From: Cafeteria roenbergensis
Taxonomy: Eukaryota > Sar > Bigyra > Bicosoecida > Cafeteriaceae
Assembly: GCA_008330645.1 (NCBI GenBank)
Contig: VLTN01000024.1
Span: 310,001 to 374,000, forward strand
Length of the DNA: 64,000 bases
Direction: 5' to 3'
Position numbers and translations under genes: made by a program. Below the pieces are notes generated by a model. It was given only the letters and a program-made list of their open reading frames with translations. It did not search any database and was not told the origin of the DNA. Each line of letters opens with the position of its first letter. Position 1 is the stretch's first letter. Positions 30,218 to 43,600 of this stretch are shown here, piece after piece.

Positions 30218-31341
30218 CTAGCCGTCGTCAGCAACGTCGCCTCGTACCAGGTGCGCGAGGACAGCAGAGGCGTCGACCTCCGCCTGGGCCAGCCGCTCCG
30301 CGGAGCTCCAGCTCCCCTCCGCCATGCCGCCCTTGGCGGCCGGCCTGCCCCTCATGCGCGGGAACGAGGACAAGTGCTCGCCCTCAAGCTGCTCCTCCGC
30401 GACGGCCATGTCCGCCAGCAGCAGGTCCAGGCGGCTCGTGGACGACTCTGAGCGGTGCTCAAGCACGGCCGCATTCACCGCCGCAGCGGTGATTGCCCTG
30501 TGGGCGTCCGAAAGCAGGTGCTGGCCGCTGAGCGGGTCGTCGTCGTCGCTCACGGCAGCCGAGGCAGGCGGGCAGCTCGCCAGCGTCGCAGCGCCCTCGG
30601 CCACCTCCGGAGCGCCGTCGCTGGCATGCGCTGCAGCGACGCCTTCGGACACGCCGGCGGACGCCTTTCGAGTGGGCTCCAAGAAGCAGGCGTCCGGGGC
30701 GAACGCCGGCTCGGAAAACGCAAACAGCGTCATAGTGTCCTCCAGCTGAGCACACAGCGACGGCACCGCACGTGCGAGCGGCTGCAAGCGCTCGAGCACC
30801 ACAGTGAGCGCCGCGTCCCACTCGAGCCGGGAAATGCAGTCCAGCGCCTGCTGCTGCCACAGCCGAAACTCGAGCTCCGGCCGCTGCTTCAGCAAGCCCG
30901 GCGCCGAGACGCCCAGCAACTCCACAGCCCGGCTGATGTTGCCATCCAGTACAGCCTCGCGGATGTCCCGCCGCAGGTCGCTGCCGCTCGTTCCTGCGCG
31001 CCGAGCGCAAGAGGGACGCGGTTGCTGTCGCGAGCCCCGTGTTCCGACAACCGCGCGGAATGTCGCTGGGCTTGCAGCCTGCCGAGCCCGGCCGCGGCCG
31101 CCAAGGGCCGCGAGCCGCCGGCAGCCCGGACAAGCAGGGGGTACGCGCCTGCTCCCGTCACACATGCCGTCTCACCTGGCGTTGCCTGGCCTGCCGAGGG
31201 GCTGCGCAGGCTGCGCGCAGCGTCAGTGTGCCCGTGCACGACCAGCCACTCGGCGACGAGGTCCTCAAGCACAGCGCTTGGGACCGTCGTTGAGTCGAGC
31301 AGCCGCTCCCACTCGTCCGGGGAAAACGAAAGGCGGGCCAT
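30218..31341 (-). CDS. GID8: GID8/TWA1 homologue, subunit of the GID/CTLH E3 ubiquitin ligase
   Basis: GID8 links the catalytic and substrate-receptor parts of the GID/CTLH ubiquitin ligase. Exon 1 is 31341-31176 and exon 2 is 30993-30218; the 182-bp intron is GTGAGA...CAG. The product is 313 residues. A short lead (FSPDEWERLL) matches the DEWxxKL start of GID8. A LisH motif follows at about 22-50 (VLEDLVAEWLVVHGHTDAAR), then CTLH at about 60-120 (DIREAVLDGNISRAVELL; WQQQALDCISRLEWDAAL) and CRA to about residue 290 (TMTLFAF; ITAAAVNAAVLEHRSESSTS, with the conserved Glu-x-x-Glu/Ser-x-x region). A roughly 40-residue Ala/Ser-rich insert interrupts the CRA. The order LisH-CTLH-CRA and total length fit GID8 rather than RanBP9 or MAEA, which carry SPRY or RING parts. 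Confidence 0.9.
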
Positions 31342-31614
31342 TCGCGGCCGGCCGCCACTGTGGAGCGCGCAGCCGGAAACGCTGGAGGAGCCGGTGGTCC
31401 GTCAGCCGCTCTGCTCTGAGGCAACTCGCGCCTGTCTCCTGACTTGGGGCAGTGCCAGTCGCGGCCGCAAGTGCCGCCCGTGCCCGGGGCACTGCTCGCG
31501 ACGGCATCCGCAGTGCGTGCTGTGGTAAGCCCGGCCAGTCGGGCTTGGCATAGGCAAGCGGTTGCGCGTCGCGCAAGACAGTCCCGCTGAAGCAGGCCGG
31601 GGGCGGGGCACGAC

Positions 31615-34600
31615 ATGGACAGCTCCATGGAGGGCCTGGTGGCCGCCATCCGCAAGCACGCCGGGTTCAAGCGTCTTGCCGCGTACTCCATCAAGGCGTT
31701 GCGCAAGTCGGCGACGCCTCCGTCGTCAGGGTGGGTGGCGCAAGCCGACGCGGCGTTCAAGTTTGGCGCCGTCGAGGCGATCCGCAACCTGGTGGAGCGC
31801 AATTGCGCCGCCGAGAGCAGCGATTGTGAGATCCTTGCGGATGCGTCGATGCAGCTCCAAGCTATTGCGGCGGCAGGCCGGGGGGCGATGCTGCTGCGGC
31901 AGATGGCCGGCGACCGTGCTGAAGCCGCAGCGGATGCGCTCATCGACTGGGCAGACCGATCAGCCGACGCCGACGAGGCGGCATTCTGGGCGGGGGGCGA
32001 AGGTTGTGCTGACCTCGGCGCAAATGCGGCTACTGGCGGCGGGTGGCACGCGGCTCGGGGGTTCTGGCACGCCGTCAAGGCGTCCAGAGCAGGCGGCGTG
32101 CTCTCTCGCGACGACCTGGCCGTGGCATCGGCTGCGGCCGAGGGGTTGGCGGGCACGCTGCGCATCTGCGCTGCGCAGAGCCCTACAGACTTCATCCGCT
32201 TCGGCGGCGCGAGCATTGTGGCTGCGTTTCTGCCCGCTGGCTCTCTTGAGGACGACGGGACGTTCGCGGTGCAGGCGCCGGACGACGCCCTGCACAGCCC
32301 CCGGCTCCTGCGGCTGGCGCTGCAGGCCATGGACGCGGCCACCGCCCGGGCGCGCAGCGCTGCCGCAGTCCTGCCCTTCCTCGTGCCTGGGCAGGGCGCC
32401 TCGTGCGTGGCCAGCCTCGAGCCGGCGCTGGCCGCGTCAGGGGCAGGCCACAGCGGCGCGGCAGCGGCGCCAGGGGCAGCCTCGGCTGCCAAGAGCGCCT
32501 CCGGGTGGGGGGCCGCACCCGGCCGCAGTCCGCTAGAGGCTCTGCTCGACGGCGCGCGCGTCGCGGAGGGCGGCGCTTCCGAGAACCGCCACCTGGCTCC
32601 CGCAATGCGGACCCTGGACAGAATCACGCGGCTCTCCGGTGCTGCGGTTCTGCGCCTGCGCGCGCTCCAGGCAGTGGCGCGGCTCGCCTCCGCCGTTGAG
32701 TGGCTCCAGCAGCGAGGAGGCGACGCGGGCGCAGCGGCGGCCGCCAGGGCGGGAGTGAGGGTTCTCTCACGCGTGCTGGGGCCGGACCTGCTCGCGCTTC
32801 TGGAGCGAGCGAGCGGCCGGAGCGCCGGCGCGGGCTCTGCCGACGTGCCGGTGCGAGAGGCGGTGTTCAGCGCGCGGCTGCTGGCTTCCCTGACGGCGTC
32901 TCGGGGCGTGGCTGAGCGCTGCGCCCTGCAGCCGGGCTTTGTGTCGCGGCTTGTTGGCTTGCTGTCGGTTGGCGACGAACCCGACTTCCGAGGAGCGGCG
33001 GGGGACAACGTCTGCGCGGTGAACGGGAGAGCGAGGGAAGGGCTGTGCCGGGTAGCGGAGCACATTGCCGAGGCGTCCAGTGTTGCAGCGGCGGCGCTGA
33101 TGGCCGAGGGGGCAGTGCCTCGCCTTCACCGCCTCGCGCGCGCCACCGTCGAGAGCGACGACGCTGACTCGGACGAGCTTCGCGACGCGGACGGGCCGGC
33201 CGCGAACTTGGCGGAGTCGCTGCAGGGGTCCGCCCTGGCAGCGCTTGCCGCGATCGCCAAGTGCTCGGCGCCGTGTGCGCTCGCCGTGGCCACATCGCGG
33301 CTGCCGGACACTTCCTTTTCGGGCGTGGCGGGGAAGGACGCCCACCTCTCGCTGCCTGTGTGGGCTGCGCGCCTGCTTGCGGACGAGGGGGAGGCCTCGG
33401 TCCGCGTGGGCGAGGGGGCGCTGCTGCTCTGCGCAGCGCTGCTTGCTTGGGCGCGGGGCCACGCGGGCGCATCCCGCGAGTCTGGGGCCATCCGCGATGC
33501 GGTTGATGTCGACGCCATGACGGAGGCGGGGCTGGTCGCAGGCGCCGTCGACGTGCTCAGGAGCCGTCCGGGCGGCGTGTCGGTCCAGCTGGCAGGAATC
33601 TCGCTGGTGGCGGACGCGGTGGCCGTGCTCGGCGCGCCGGGCGCGGAGGAGGCGGCTGACGCGGGCGTGCTGGACGTGGTGACTGTGGCGCTGCACGGGC
33701 ATGGAGTCAACCGCTCCGGCCCGTTCAGGCACGTCGGCCAGTCCGGGCTCTCGCGCCTTGAGAGCCACGCCGGGCGGGCGTCCATGGCCAGGGGCATGAG
33801 CTTTGCCGCTGTGTCCCCCGGCCGGAGCTCGTCGCCCAGCATGGCGGGTCAGCGCCGCATGTCCAGGCGGCCGAGCTCCAGCGTGTTCTACGGCCCCGAC
33901 GGCCGCTCCGCGTCCAGGTCCGGCGCCGCATGGCGGGCCGCCGCCTCCGTGAACGACGTCCCCAAGCAGCTGCTCGACTGCGTTCTGGTGCCGCCCGTGC
34001 TGGACGGACCGGCGGCCACCAGCCAGGAGGACAGCGCCGTTTGCATCGCAGCGCTGGAGCTGGCGGCGCGCATCGTCGAGACCACTGCGCCGCCGGGGGA
34101 GGAGGGGGCCGCCCTCGGCCCGGCTGCTGGCGAGCTCAAGCGCCTTGGCGTGCTGAGGGCGATGCTGTCCGCCTCCCGCCGCGCGGCCCAGGCGCACCTG
34201 GACGACGCGCTGTTCGAGGGCGCCTTCGTGCGGCTTGTGGAGCTGGTGGTGGCCAAGCGAGACGTCTGGGCCGCCCTCTGCCGCGTGAGCGACGGCACGC
34301 GGGTCCTCCGCGCCCGGTCGGCGGCGGCCGACCTCTTTGCCATCGCAGACGCTGAGATGGAGGCGGCGGGCATGGCCGAGTCGACGCTGCCCACGATGGC
34401 GGAGGCGCCCAAGGCGCCCACGGCGGCCCCCGCTGACCAAAAGTCGGCAGCAGACGCGGGGGACGACGGGCGCGTTCGCGGCGAGAGCGGCGAGGCAGTC
34501 GGCCGGGAGCTGGTGGACGAGCTCTGCCTGCTGGAGGCGGTGGGCGTTTCCCTCCGGCTCGGCCGCGAGATGGTGTTGGCCCGCGCGACCACGGTGCTCT

Positions 34601-37600
34601 GCCGCATCGTGACCACGGCCTCCACTCTCAGAGGCGTGCCGGTGCGGCGCCAGCGCGGGCCCGGGCGACGCCAACCCGCAGCCGGGGCCAGCAGCCCGTC
34701 GGGCGGCACTCGCTCCCGCACGGGGTCGGCGAGCGTGGACTCAGAGCTCACGGAGCCCACGCAGGAGGAGGTGCTGCAGCGCTCGCAGTCCTGCCTCGCC
34801 CGCCTCGCCCGCCTGGCCGCGCCGCTGCTGGTGCGACGCATGTCGGTGGGGCGGGGCGGCGCTATGGCGTCGTCGCGGGACCGGCACGTCGCGCAGGCGC
34901 TGCTAGAAGGCGACAGCCCCCCCTCTGCCGCAGAGGCACCGGCCGCGGCGCACGGGACCTCGCGTGAGTCCAGCCGGCCCGCGCCGTTCGCCGCCTCAGC
35001 CTTCACGAGCTTGGTCGCGGACCTCGGCGCCAAAGCAATGGCTGCGAGCTCTGCCACGTGGCGCGTGGCACAGGGCAGGCCGCTGCTCCGGGCCGCAATC
35101 GAGGCCGCGGCGGAGGCCGTCGCGCAGCTCAGGGCCTCTGCGGCGCGCAGCAACCACGACGAGATCCGGGACCAGGTCGGCCGGGCCAGCGTTGTGGCGG
35201 CGATTGCTCGCACCTGCCTGCGCGCGATGGCGCAGCGGGCCGCGCTGCGAGGCTGCGCAGCCGGAGGCGCTGCCGTGGTGTGCGCGCTCGGCCTCTGCGG
35301 CCCGGGGCGCGTGTTCGACACCGTCAGCGCCTCCCCCTCGGGCCTCAGCGTGGCCGTGGAGGCCGGCGGCGTGGAGGCTGTGGTTGCGGCGCTGCGCGCG
35401 CATGGGCCAAGCGTGGCAAAGAGCGCGGAGGGCTCTTCGTTTGCCCTCGAGGCCGCCTGCCGCGCCCTCGCGGCTGCCTCGGTGTGGGAGCACGGCGCTG
35501 AAGCAGCGTCGACGCGGGGCGGGACGCGGCAGGTCGTCCGCGAGCTGGCCGCCGCGAGCGAGGCTGTGAGCGCGGGGAGAGGCAGCCGCTGGTTCGGGCC
35601 CGAGGGCCAGCGCACGCTGATCCTGCTCGTGTCGGTGCTGGACGGCTGCTCTGACTGGCCGTCGACGGCTGGCCTGCTCCGAAAGCAGGGCGCCGTTGAC
35701 GCCATCATCGCCACTCTCGAGGCCGGGGCGCCAGCCCCGCAGGTGGCTGAGGCGCCCGCTGGCGGCCGTGCCACTCACGCGTCTAGGTCTCGCGCTGATG
35801 GGGCGGGTGCCGCGGGCCGCGCCGGCAGTGGCGGCGCTGGCAGGAGGGGGCCTGGGAGCAAGGCCGGCAGCAGCAACTCCGGCGGCGGCGACGACGTCGC
35901 CTCCGGCGGCGGCGGCGGGGACGAGGACGCCCTGGCGGGCCCGGCATCGTCCGCATCGGCTGACCACAGCCAGGCGGCGCAAGACGTGATGATTGCAGTC
36001 CTGACCAAGCTGCTGGACGCCTCGTCCGTGGAGACGGCAGTCAAGGTGATCGAGGCCACGAATCGGCTGTGCAGCTCTGGTTCCTTGACCCTGGCGAACA
36101 CGCGCCTTGCAGCGGTCGCGCTGACCACGCTCCGCGCGCTTTCGGGAACGGCGACGGGCCGCGCGGCGCCGGAGAGCGTGTGGCGCCGCTGCGTGGTGGC
36201 CTGTTCGGAGCTGCTCCATTTTGCTCGCGCCGCTGCCAGCCGCCGCTCTGCGGGCAGAGGAGGGGCGGCCATTCCGCGCTCCGCCGTGTCTGTCGCTCTG
36301 TCCGCATTCGGGCCCCAGGCGGCGGCGGTGGCGGCGTCCGTGCTCAAGGACTTTGCCCCTCGCGGCTCCGACACGGGAGCGGGGCTGATGCTGCTTCAGT
36401 CTCCGGCGGCTGCAACCCCCGCGTCATATGTGGACGTGGACTGGGCCGGCACCGCAGCCGCCTTTTCTTCGCGCATTGTTGCTGTGGTTTCCAGGCACGG
36501 TCACGCAGGCGGTTCAGCGGCGGCTGCTGCATCCGGGGCCGGCGATTCGGCCAAGGGCTGCAGCGTGGCGTCGCTTGAGGACGACGCCGATGACGACGTC
36601 GCTGGCGGGTCCGTTCTGCTGGCTGCGCTGCTCGATTCCGCGGCGTCGGCCGCCTTGCACGGGGCGGGCGCGCGCGAGTTGCTCGCGGGCAAGGCGGGCG
36701 CACTTGTGTCGCTTCGAATCGCCGAGGCCGTGGAGCTGGCGTCGGCAGCGGACGACGTGGGCGCTGGGGAGCACGGGCAGCAGACTGCGGGCGAGAGCCT
36801 CGCCAAGGCGGCCGCAAGGGCAGCGCGGGCGATGGCGGAAGCTGCTGCCGGGCCGAGCGTCTGCGGCCCTCACGTCTTGTCGGCAGGGCTCAAGCCACGC
36901 GACATGCTCGTGCAAACCGCAACATTGCTGGCCTCGGCAGCGCGAGCGGCAATGAAGCACTCAATGGAAGCTGGCTCTGCATCGGTGGCCGCGGACTCGC
37001 TCCGGACCCTGGCTGCCATCGCCGCAGCCACATCCAGCCCGAAGCTGTCAGTGAGCATGGGCGCCATGGGCGGTGCCGCCGAGGTGATTCAAGAGGGAGG
37101 CAGCTGGGCGGCGGACCTGTCGCGAGCAGCAGCCGCCGCGACGTTCCGATTCAGCGGCCCCAAAGAGACGTCGCCAAGCGAAGCGGTGCTTCGTGCGGCA
37201 TCCCGAGCAGGCTGTGCCGTTGCCTTTGCCACGCGCATTGGGGGCAGCCTTCTCAGCGACGCGAAGACTGCCATCATCCCGTTGGCAGACGTCCGTGCTG
37301 CGGCGGTAAGCGCTGGCGGCCAGCCCCTCACGAGCGACACGACAGCCATGGGCGTGCTGCTTGCCGTCTTGGACGGCCTTCGTGGGGCCCAGGGCGCGGA
37401 TTCAGGGGCGCCAGCGAGCACAGCGGCAGCGGATGCAGAGTCCTCCTCGGCTTCGCAGCGCTCCGGGCTTCGTTCGGGCGTGTCCTCGCCTCAGTGGGGG
37501 CTGTCCCAGGCGTTCCACCTCATCGCGGACACGCTGAGCGAGGAAAGGTGCCGACAGCTGGCGGACCACTACGTCGCTTCCGGGCAAGCGGACGATGGAT

Positions 37601-40600
37601 CAACTGCCGAGGACGTGGCAATGGAGGTCCTCGAGAGCCTGCGAGCCCTTCTGCGTGCCAGGGGCGCCCGGGGCGCTGTTGAGGCAGCCATGGCGCTCCC
37701 CGACGCCGGGACGGACCTGCTTCGGGCCGGCGCGCGTGCCCTGTCCGCTCTTGATGGGGAAGCGGACGACGGGCGCCCAGGCCTCTCGGCTGCCGTGCTG
37801 CAGGCTGCAGGCGAAGCGTCTCGGGCGTGCACAGCTGTCATGTGCGCTGTGGCGGACGCAGAGTCGGGCGGAGCAGCGGCTGCCCACGCCGGAGAGGGCG
37901 GGGCGGGCAAGGATGTCCTGTCCCAGCTGGGGGCAGCCCTGGGCCGGGCAAGCAAGGCGCACTCATCGCTCAGCGGAAGCCTACGAGCCCTGGCGGCAGC
38001 TTTGGCTGGTGAGGATCCCGACAGCCTTTCTGGCGCCGTCGCGAGGCACATCCACATCAGCATGCGTGCGGCTGTTAGCGCCGCGCGTGCGATCGCAGCC
38101 GTCATTGCACGCGGGAGCGCGGCTGCCGAGGCGCTGGTGGCTAGCCTCGAGGCCGACGGCGAAGAGTCCGATCTTGCAGGGGCCGCTGCAGCAAGCACGG
38201 GCAGCTCGCTGCTCGGCGGCCTGCGCTCCGAGCTTGGTGCCGGCCTGGAGCAGGTCGCAGGATCGCTCATGGCAGGGGGCGGGGGGCCACTGACATCGGG
38301 CGGCGGCGCTGGCGGCGAAGAGGCGGGCAGGCTCGCGCGCGCCAACTCTGCGCGGCGCCGTCCCAGCTCCATCGGGGGCGGGACGCTGGGCGCCCCGGGG
38401 GGCTCCTCGGCCGCCATGCTCAAGAGCCTTGGCCAGCGGGCGGTGGCCGCGGCGGTCAAGTCGCTCGGAAACGTCGCTGTGTCCGCAGTGCAGGCCAGCG
38501 GCCGTCTCGCGCTGGCCCAGGGCAGCTCCTCAGCCAGCGCCGGCCGGAAGCTGCGGCCGACGGAGCGGGCCAAGTATCTCGGGCGCTCGGCCGCCACCTC
38601 GGCGGAATGGCCCTCGGCGCTGCCCTGCTCGTCCTCGCTGTCGGACAGCGCCGGCTGCGGCGAGGCCGCCGGGCCCGTAAGCGCGTACGAGGGCATCGAC
38701 TGCGTCGTCGAGGGGTTGCAGTGCCTTGCGCAGGCGCCTGCCGGGGCCCGTGTAGCGGACGGACCCGCGTCCGCCCTCGCATCGTTGGAGCCCGCCGGCT
38801 CCGCCGCCGACCACCTGGTTCCTCCCAACTCGGCTGATGCTGCAGCTGTCGTGGAGGCGGCCAAGGGGAGCATCCGGGAGCTCTGCACCGCCCCCGACAC
38901 GGCCGGACCTAGCTCGTCCTCCTCCTCCTCCCTCGAGGGAGCATGGGCAGCCGCTTCGCGCGGCCTTGCGTTCGTGCTTGCGGCTCTCGCGAGCCCTGCC
39001 GTCCGCGCTTTGGGGGGCGGGCGAGTTGTCGAGCTGGCTCGCTCGTGCCTGGGGGACATCGTGGCGGCGGCGGCTGCAGATGGCGCTGCGCTCGCTGCCG
39101 CTCTCAGCTCCTCTGGCGGCACCGAGGTTCTTGGCCAGCTGCTGCTTGCAGCAACAGAGTGCGCTGGCGCAGAGACGGAGTTTGGGGCGGAGTGCATCTG
39201 GGAGGCGTCTGGCGCCGGGGAGGACGCTCGGCCCAGCATTTTCGCCAGCCCTGTCGTTGCTGTAGCTATGCAGGCCATGCAGGAGGGCGGCCTGCCTTCG
39301 GAGGCTTCCATCAGCCCGGCACTGTGGCTTCTTGCAAGGTCGGTGGTTTCTGGCGCGCTCCAGTCCGGCAGAGCGGCGCTGGGGCCCGCCGCAGCGGCCA
39401 TGGCACCCTCGGCAGACGGGCGGTTCCTCGTCGGCAAGGTGGGATTCGAGGCCTGCATGCCAGCAGTGTCCTCGGTTCTGGCCCACGGCCTCCGCCCCAC
39501 CCCCCCGCCTGGCTGCCTGGTGCCGCCGGCTGTGCCCCGCACGTCTGCCTCGTTCCTTCAGGCAGCGGCAGCTTTCTCCGTGGCTATGCGCTTCGCAGTG
39601 CCGTGCGTTGAGAGCGAAGCGATCGCCGGATCGGCTGCCTCGTACGACCGGGTCGTGCTCACCCTCGACCCAGCTGCCCACGGCGCGATCGGCTCGTGCG
39701 TGGCAGCATGCGCTGAGGGTATGCTGGACTCGCATGCCGCAGTCGCGCGCCGGGCGGCCCGCTCCGCGGGGGCCAAGGGCCACGACGAAGTTGAGCGGAC
39801 CGCAGCGGGCCTGGTGCGGCTTCAAGGCCTGACTGTGGCCATGCTGGCGGATGTTGTTGCGCACTGCGCGTTGGACGAGGAGCGCTTTGCGGCGTGGGGG
39901 GGTGCAGAAGCTCGCTCGGCGCTGGAGCGGTCGGTCAGCATTGCCCTTCGGCTGGGAGGGTTTGAGGCAGCGACTGCCGACTCGACCGGCAGCCCTGGCG
40001 CAACGAGTGCTGAGGCCGACAGTCTCGCTGAGCCTGAAGAGCCTTTGCATGGCGGGGCCGGCGCGCCAGGGGGTGGTGCTGCCGGGTCGTCGGGCTCCGA
40101 CGACGCCGATGGTCGCCGCATTGCCGTCCATGCGGCCAGCCGCGCCGCGTGCGCTCTGGGCTCCCTGCAGCTGCTTCGCCGAGCCTGCGGCCTGGAGTTC
40201 AGCGACTGCGCAGTGGACGCGCGCACCAGCGCTCGCGCGAGCGCTGTTGCTGCTACGGGGGCTGTGCGGCTCGTGTGCCTCAGTTTGGACTGGCACGGGG
40301 CCGAACCGGAGTTCGCGTCCGAAGCCTGCCGCTTCATCGCAGACGCTTGCGTAGCGTGCGCTGGGACCGGCCACGCGCCCCCATCGGCAGCAGAGGTCGG
40401 TGCAGACGAAGACGACCCTTGGGACGAGCTGTCTGGTCGCCTCAACGGCGCTGTCACGGCCACGTCCGTGCGCTCCTGCTTGCTCAACGAGCGCTGCCTC
40501 CGGTCCCTGCAGAGCGTAGTGTCCCGCCTTGGGGACTCGTCGACGCGCGTTCGCGTCTCCGGTGGCGCGCTGATTGACGCCCTCTCGCAAGTCTACGAGC

Positions 40601-43600
40601 GCCGGTCTGCGCGCGGTTTCCTCCGAGCTATCGAGCGGGCCACTGCTGCCCTGGACGCCTGTGAGTGGTGCCCTGCGGCACCGCCCAGGTCCAGCTTGAG
40701 AGTGGAGCTTCCGCGTGGGAAGGGCTCGACTCCTGCTGTGCTGCTCCCTGCCGCGCCGACGGCAGTGTGGCGCAAGGGGGGCAGCGGCCCAGCGGCTCCC
40801 GCACCCCCTGCCGACGACGAGGCCTGGATTGCAGTGGCTACCGCTTTGGCAGCCTTGGAGGACGTTTGCGAGCACCTTCCCATCTCAGCTGTGCCCGTCG
40901 TCCCGCCCGAGCAAATTGCTCGACTGGTCAAGCACTGCAAGAGCTTGCTTGCTGACCCGGGGCCGACGTCAGCGATTCTGATGGCGCTCGCCCGATGCAC
41001 GGACCGGACAGCCAACACTGTGGCGCTTTGCGCAGAGGGGGGCGTCAAGGTTGCGGTTTCGGCTGCAACGCTTCACGGCGCACGAAACTCGTACCTTGCT
41101 GACGCCGTATCGGGCCTGGTGCGGGCTGTCACAATCCAGCTTGACCTGCTGCCCGTGGTGAAAAAGGCTGGCGCAGTGCCCGTGCTCGTGTACCTTGCCG
41201 ATGCCCACAACGGCAACAACCCAGATGACCGCGGGCAGCCCCTCCGCGGCTTCATGCGCGCCACAGGGCTCTGCGGGCACCTCGTGGAGGAGGACGTGGT
41301 CGCCAGCATCGCTCCCAGGCGCAGAAAGGCCCGACTGAGCACCCCAAGCCAGCAGGCTGCTGCTGTGGCGTCGACCGCAGCTGCGGCTGCCGCGGCTGGC
41401 TCGGCAAGCTCTGACGCCGCCGATGGCGGGCTGTCGAGCGCGACGGACCTCGCAGCGGAGGAAGCAGCATGGTACGAGTCCGGCTTTGGGAGCGCCCTGG
41501 ACGAGGAGGGAAGCGATGCCACAGAAGAGGCCGCGGCGTCCGACGCGTCAACGGGTTTGCCGCTCGTGGGCGATTACCGGCCGAACGCCCGGAAGAGCCG
41601 CCCTGGAGAGGAAGAAAGCCCGCTCACGGAGCCGAGAGTGACCCATTTCTGCGTGCAAGCCCTGGCCAACGTGGCCTGTGACGCAAGTCTCGATGACGAC
41701 CCTGCGTCCATCCCTGGCTACGGCAAGTCGCCTGGCGCGGAGCTGGTCGACGGGGCAACGAGCGGCGTGGTGCGCATTGTGGCTGCGGGCGGAGTTGAGC
41801 TCCTGTCCCGGGTGATGCAGAGGCACATGCGCCGGCCGCGGCTGCTGGAGGATGCCGTTTGCACTTTGTCCAACCTGGCCTACACCAGCGACGCCATCCG
41901 CCTTCGGATCGGCAGCACGTGCGCCAAGCAAGTCGTTGGCCTCCTCCGGGCATTCAGCCGCGACGCGATGCTGTTCAACATGGCGCTCAGGGCTGTGGGA
42001 AACCTCACACGGTGCGACGAGAACATCATCGAGGTGACGGCGGCCGGGGCGGCCAGTGCCATGGCGGTTGGGGTCGAGGAGATGGTCCGCCAGGGGAAGT
42101 GGCGCGTCATTCGGGTGGCGGCTGACGTGGTGGGGAACATTGCCTCGTTCGAGGAGTCGGCATACACCGGGCGGGCGTCCGGTGTCGACAGGGCGCGCCG
42201 GGAGATGCGCACGGGCGAGCGCAGGCGGAAGCGCCGTGAGCAAAAGCGCATCGACGCTGGTGGCGATGCAGAGGACTCCCACGTGGCTCGTGCCCTGCGC
42301 GCCGGCTTCCCCGAGGTGCAAGACGCGGCCCCCCTGGCGCACTGGGTGCTGGCGTTTTTGGGTGCCGAGGGCGTGGTGGAGTCCATCATCGGCGCCATGG
42401 CGGCCTTCCCGACGAAGAGCAGCATGGTCGCGGCGTGCTTTCGCGCGCTGCAGGCCGTCTGCGAAGTTCCTAGCTTTGCTGCCGTAGCGGCCCACGGCCT
42501 CCAGGGCGCACCGGCTATCGTCCGGGCCATGCGAGCCTGCGATTACGACGTGTCAGTGAGCGAGCGCGGACTTCTGCTGCTTGGCTTGCTTCTTCGTTGC
42601 TCGGACAGCGAGGCGAGGACCTTCGTGCTGGACTGTGGCACTGGGCCGCTGATGCTGTCGCTGCTTGACACCCACGCCAGCAGCCCGCACGTGGTCCTGG
42701 CCGCACTTCAGTCCTTGGACTCCGCCGGTGCTGGTTCCTGCGAGTCTCACAACCATCTGAAGGAGGCGGAGGCCAACGAGCTGGCCGCAATCGAGTCTCG
42801 TCTCGAGGTCATTGCAGAAGCGGCCATGGGAAACGCCGACGGGGGTGAGCACGACGGCGTGCTCAAGGCGCTAGGAGCGAGCATCGGCGTGCGCCACTTT
42901 GCCTTCCCCAAGCCAGACGTCCCCGACCGCTCTGTTGACGGAGCCCAGGACGCTCTGGACGAGGCCGACGAAAGCGCGAGCCCGTTCACCGAAGGCATGC
43001 AAATGCTCAGGTCCGCGTGGGAAATGGACGCGGTGCGCTCCGTGATGCGAGTGGTTCGCGCCAGCTTGCCGTGCCTCTCTCGCCCGGGGACCGGCGCGGC
43101 GCTGCAAGAGGTGCAGGCCGGACCAGCCCGCTCAAGTCGCTCGCGAGGCAGCACCGCTGACCCCGATGAGGACGATGCCAGCGAGCTTGCGCTTGCTGCG
43201 CTCGACGCTGAGACAGCCAGCGTGCCCACCCAAGACCTTCGGGCGCTGCCAAGCGGAGAGGCCGTGGTGCTGGCGTGCATGCGCCTGCTCAGCAGTTGGG
43301 CCCGCCACGCGCGCCTTGCTGCGCGAGTGGGTGTTGCCGCGGCGGAGGTTGCCAGTGACCTGTCCGTCTTGCTTGCCGCGGACAAGTTCAGCAGCCAGGA
43401 CCGCGCGAGCATGGGGGAGCGCCTCAAGCGGCTGCAGCCACTGCAGGCTGCGTCTGAGGCGCTTCTGTCAATGCGACTCAAGGCATCTCGCGAAGGCACG
43501 TCCGCCGTTGAGGCCAAGGGCCCGCTCCTCCGCCAAGTGTGGCTGGCGCTGGCTGTGGCCGCAACCCACCCTCAGGCCGCTCGTGCGTGCGCCGATCAGG

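Noticed and set aside
37569-40875. Two long minus-strand frames (about 650 and 780 codons) inside the giant armadillo gene
   Set aside because: Both are antisense shadows of a continuous 4,399-codon frame with clear ARM repeats; neither shows a domain.
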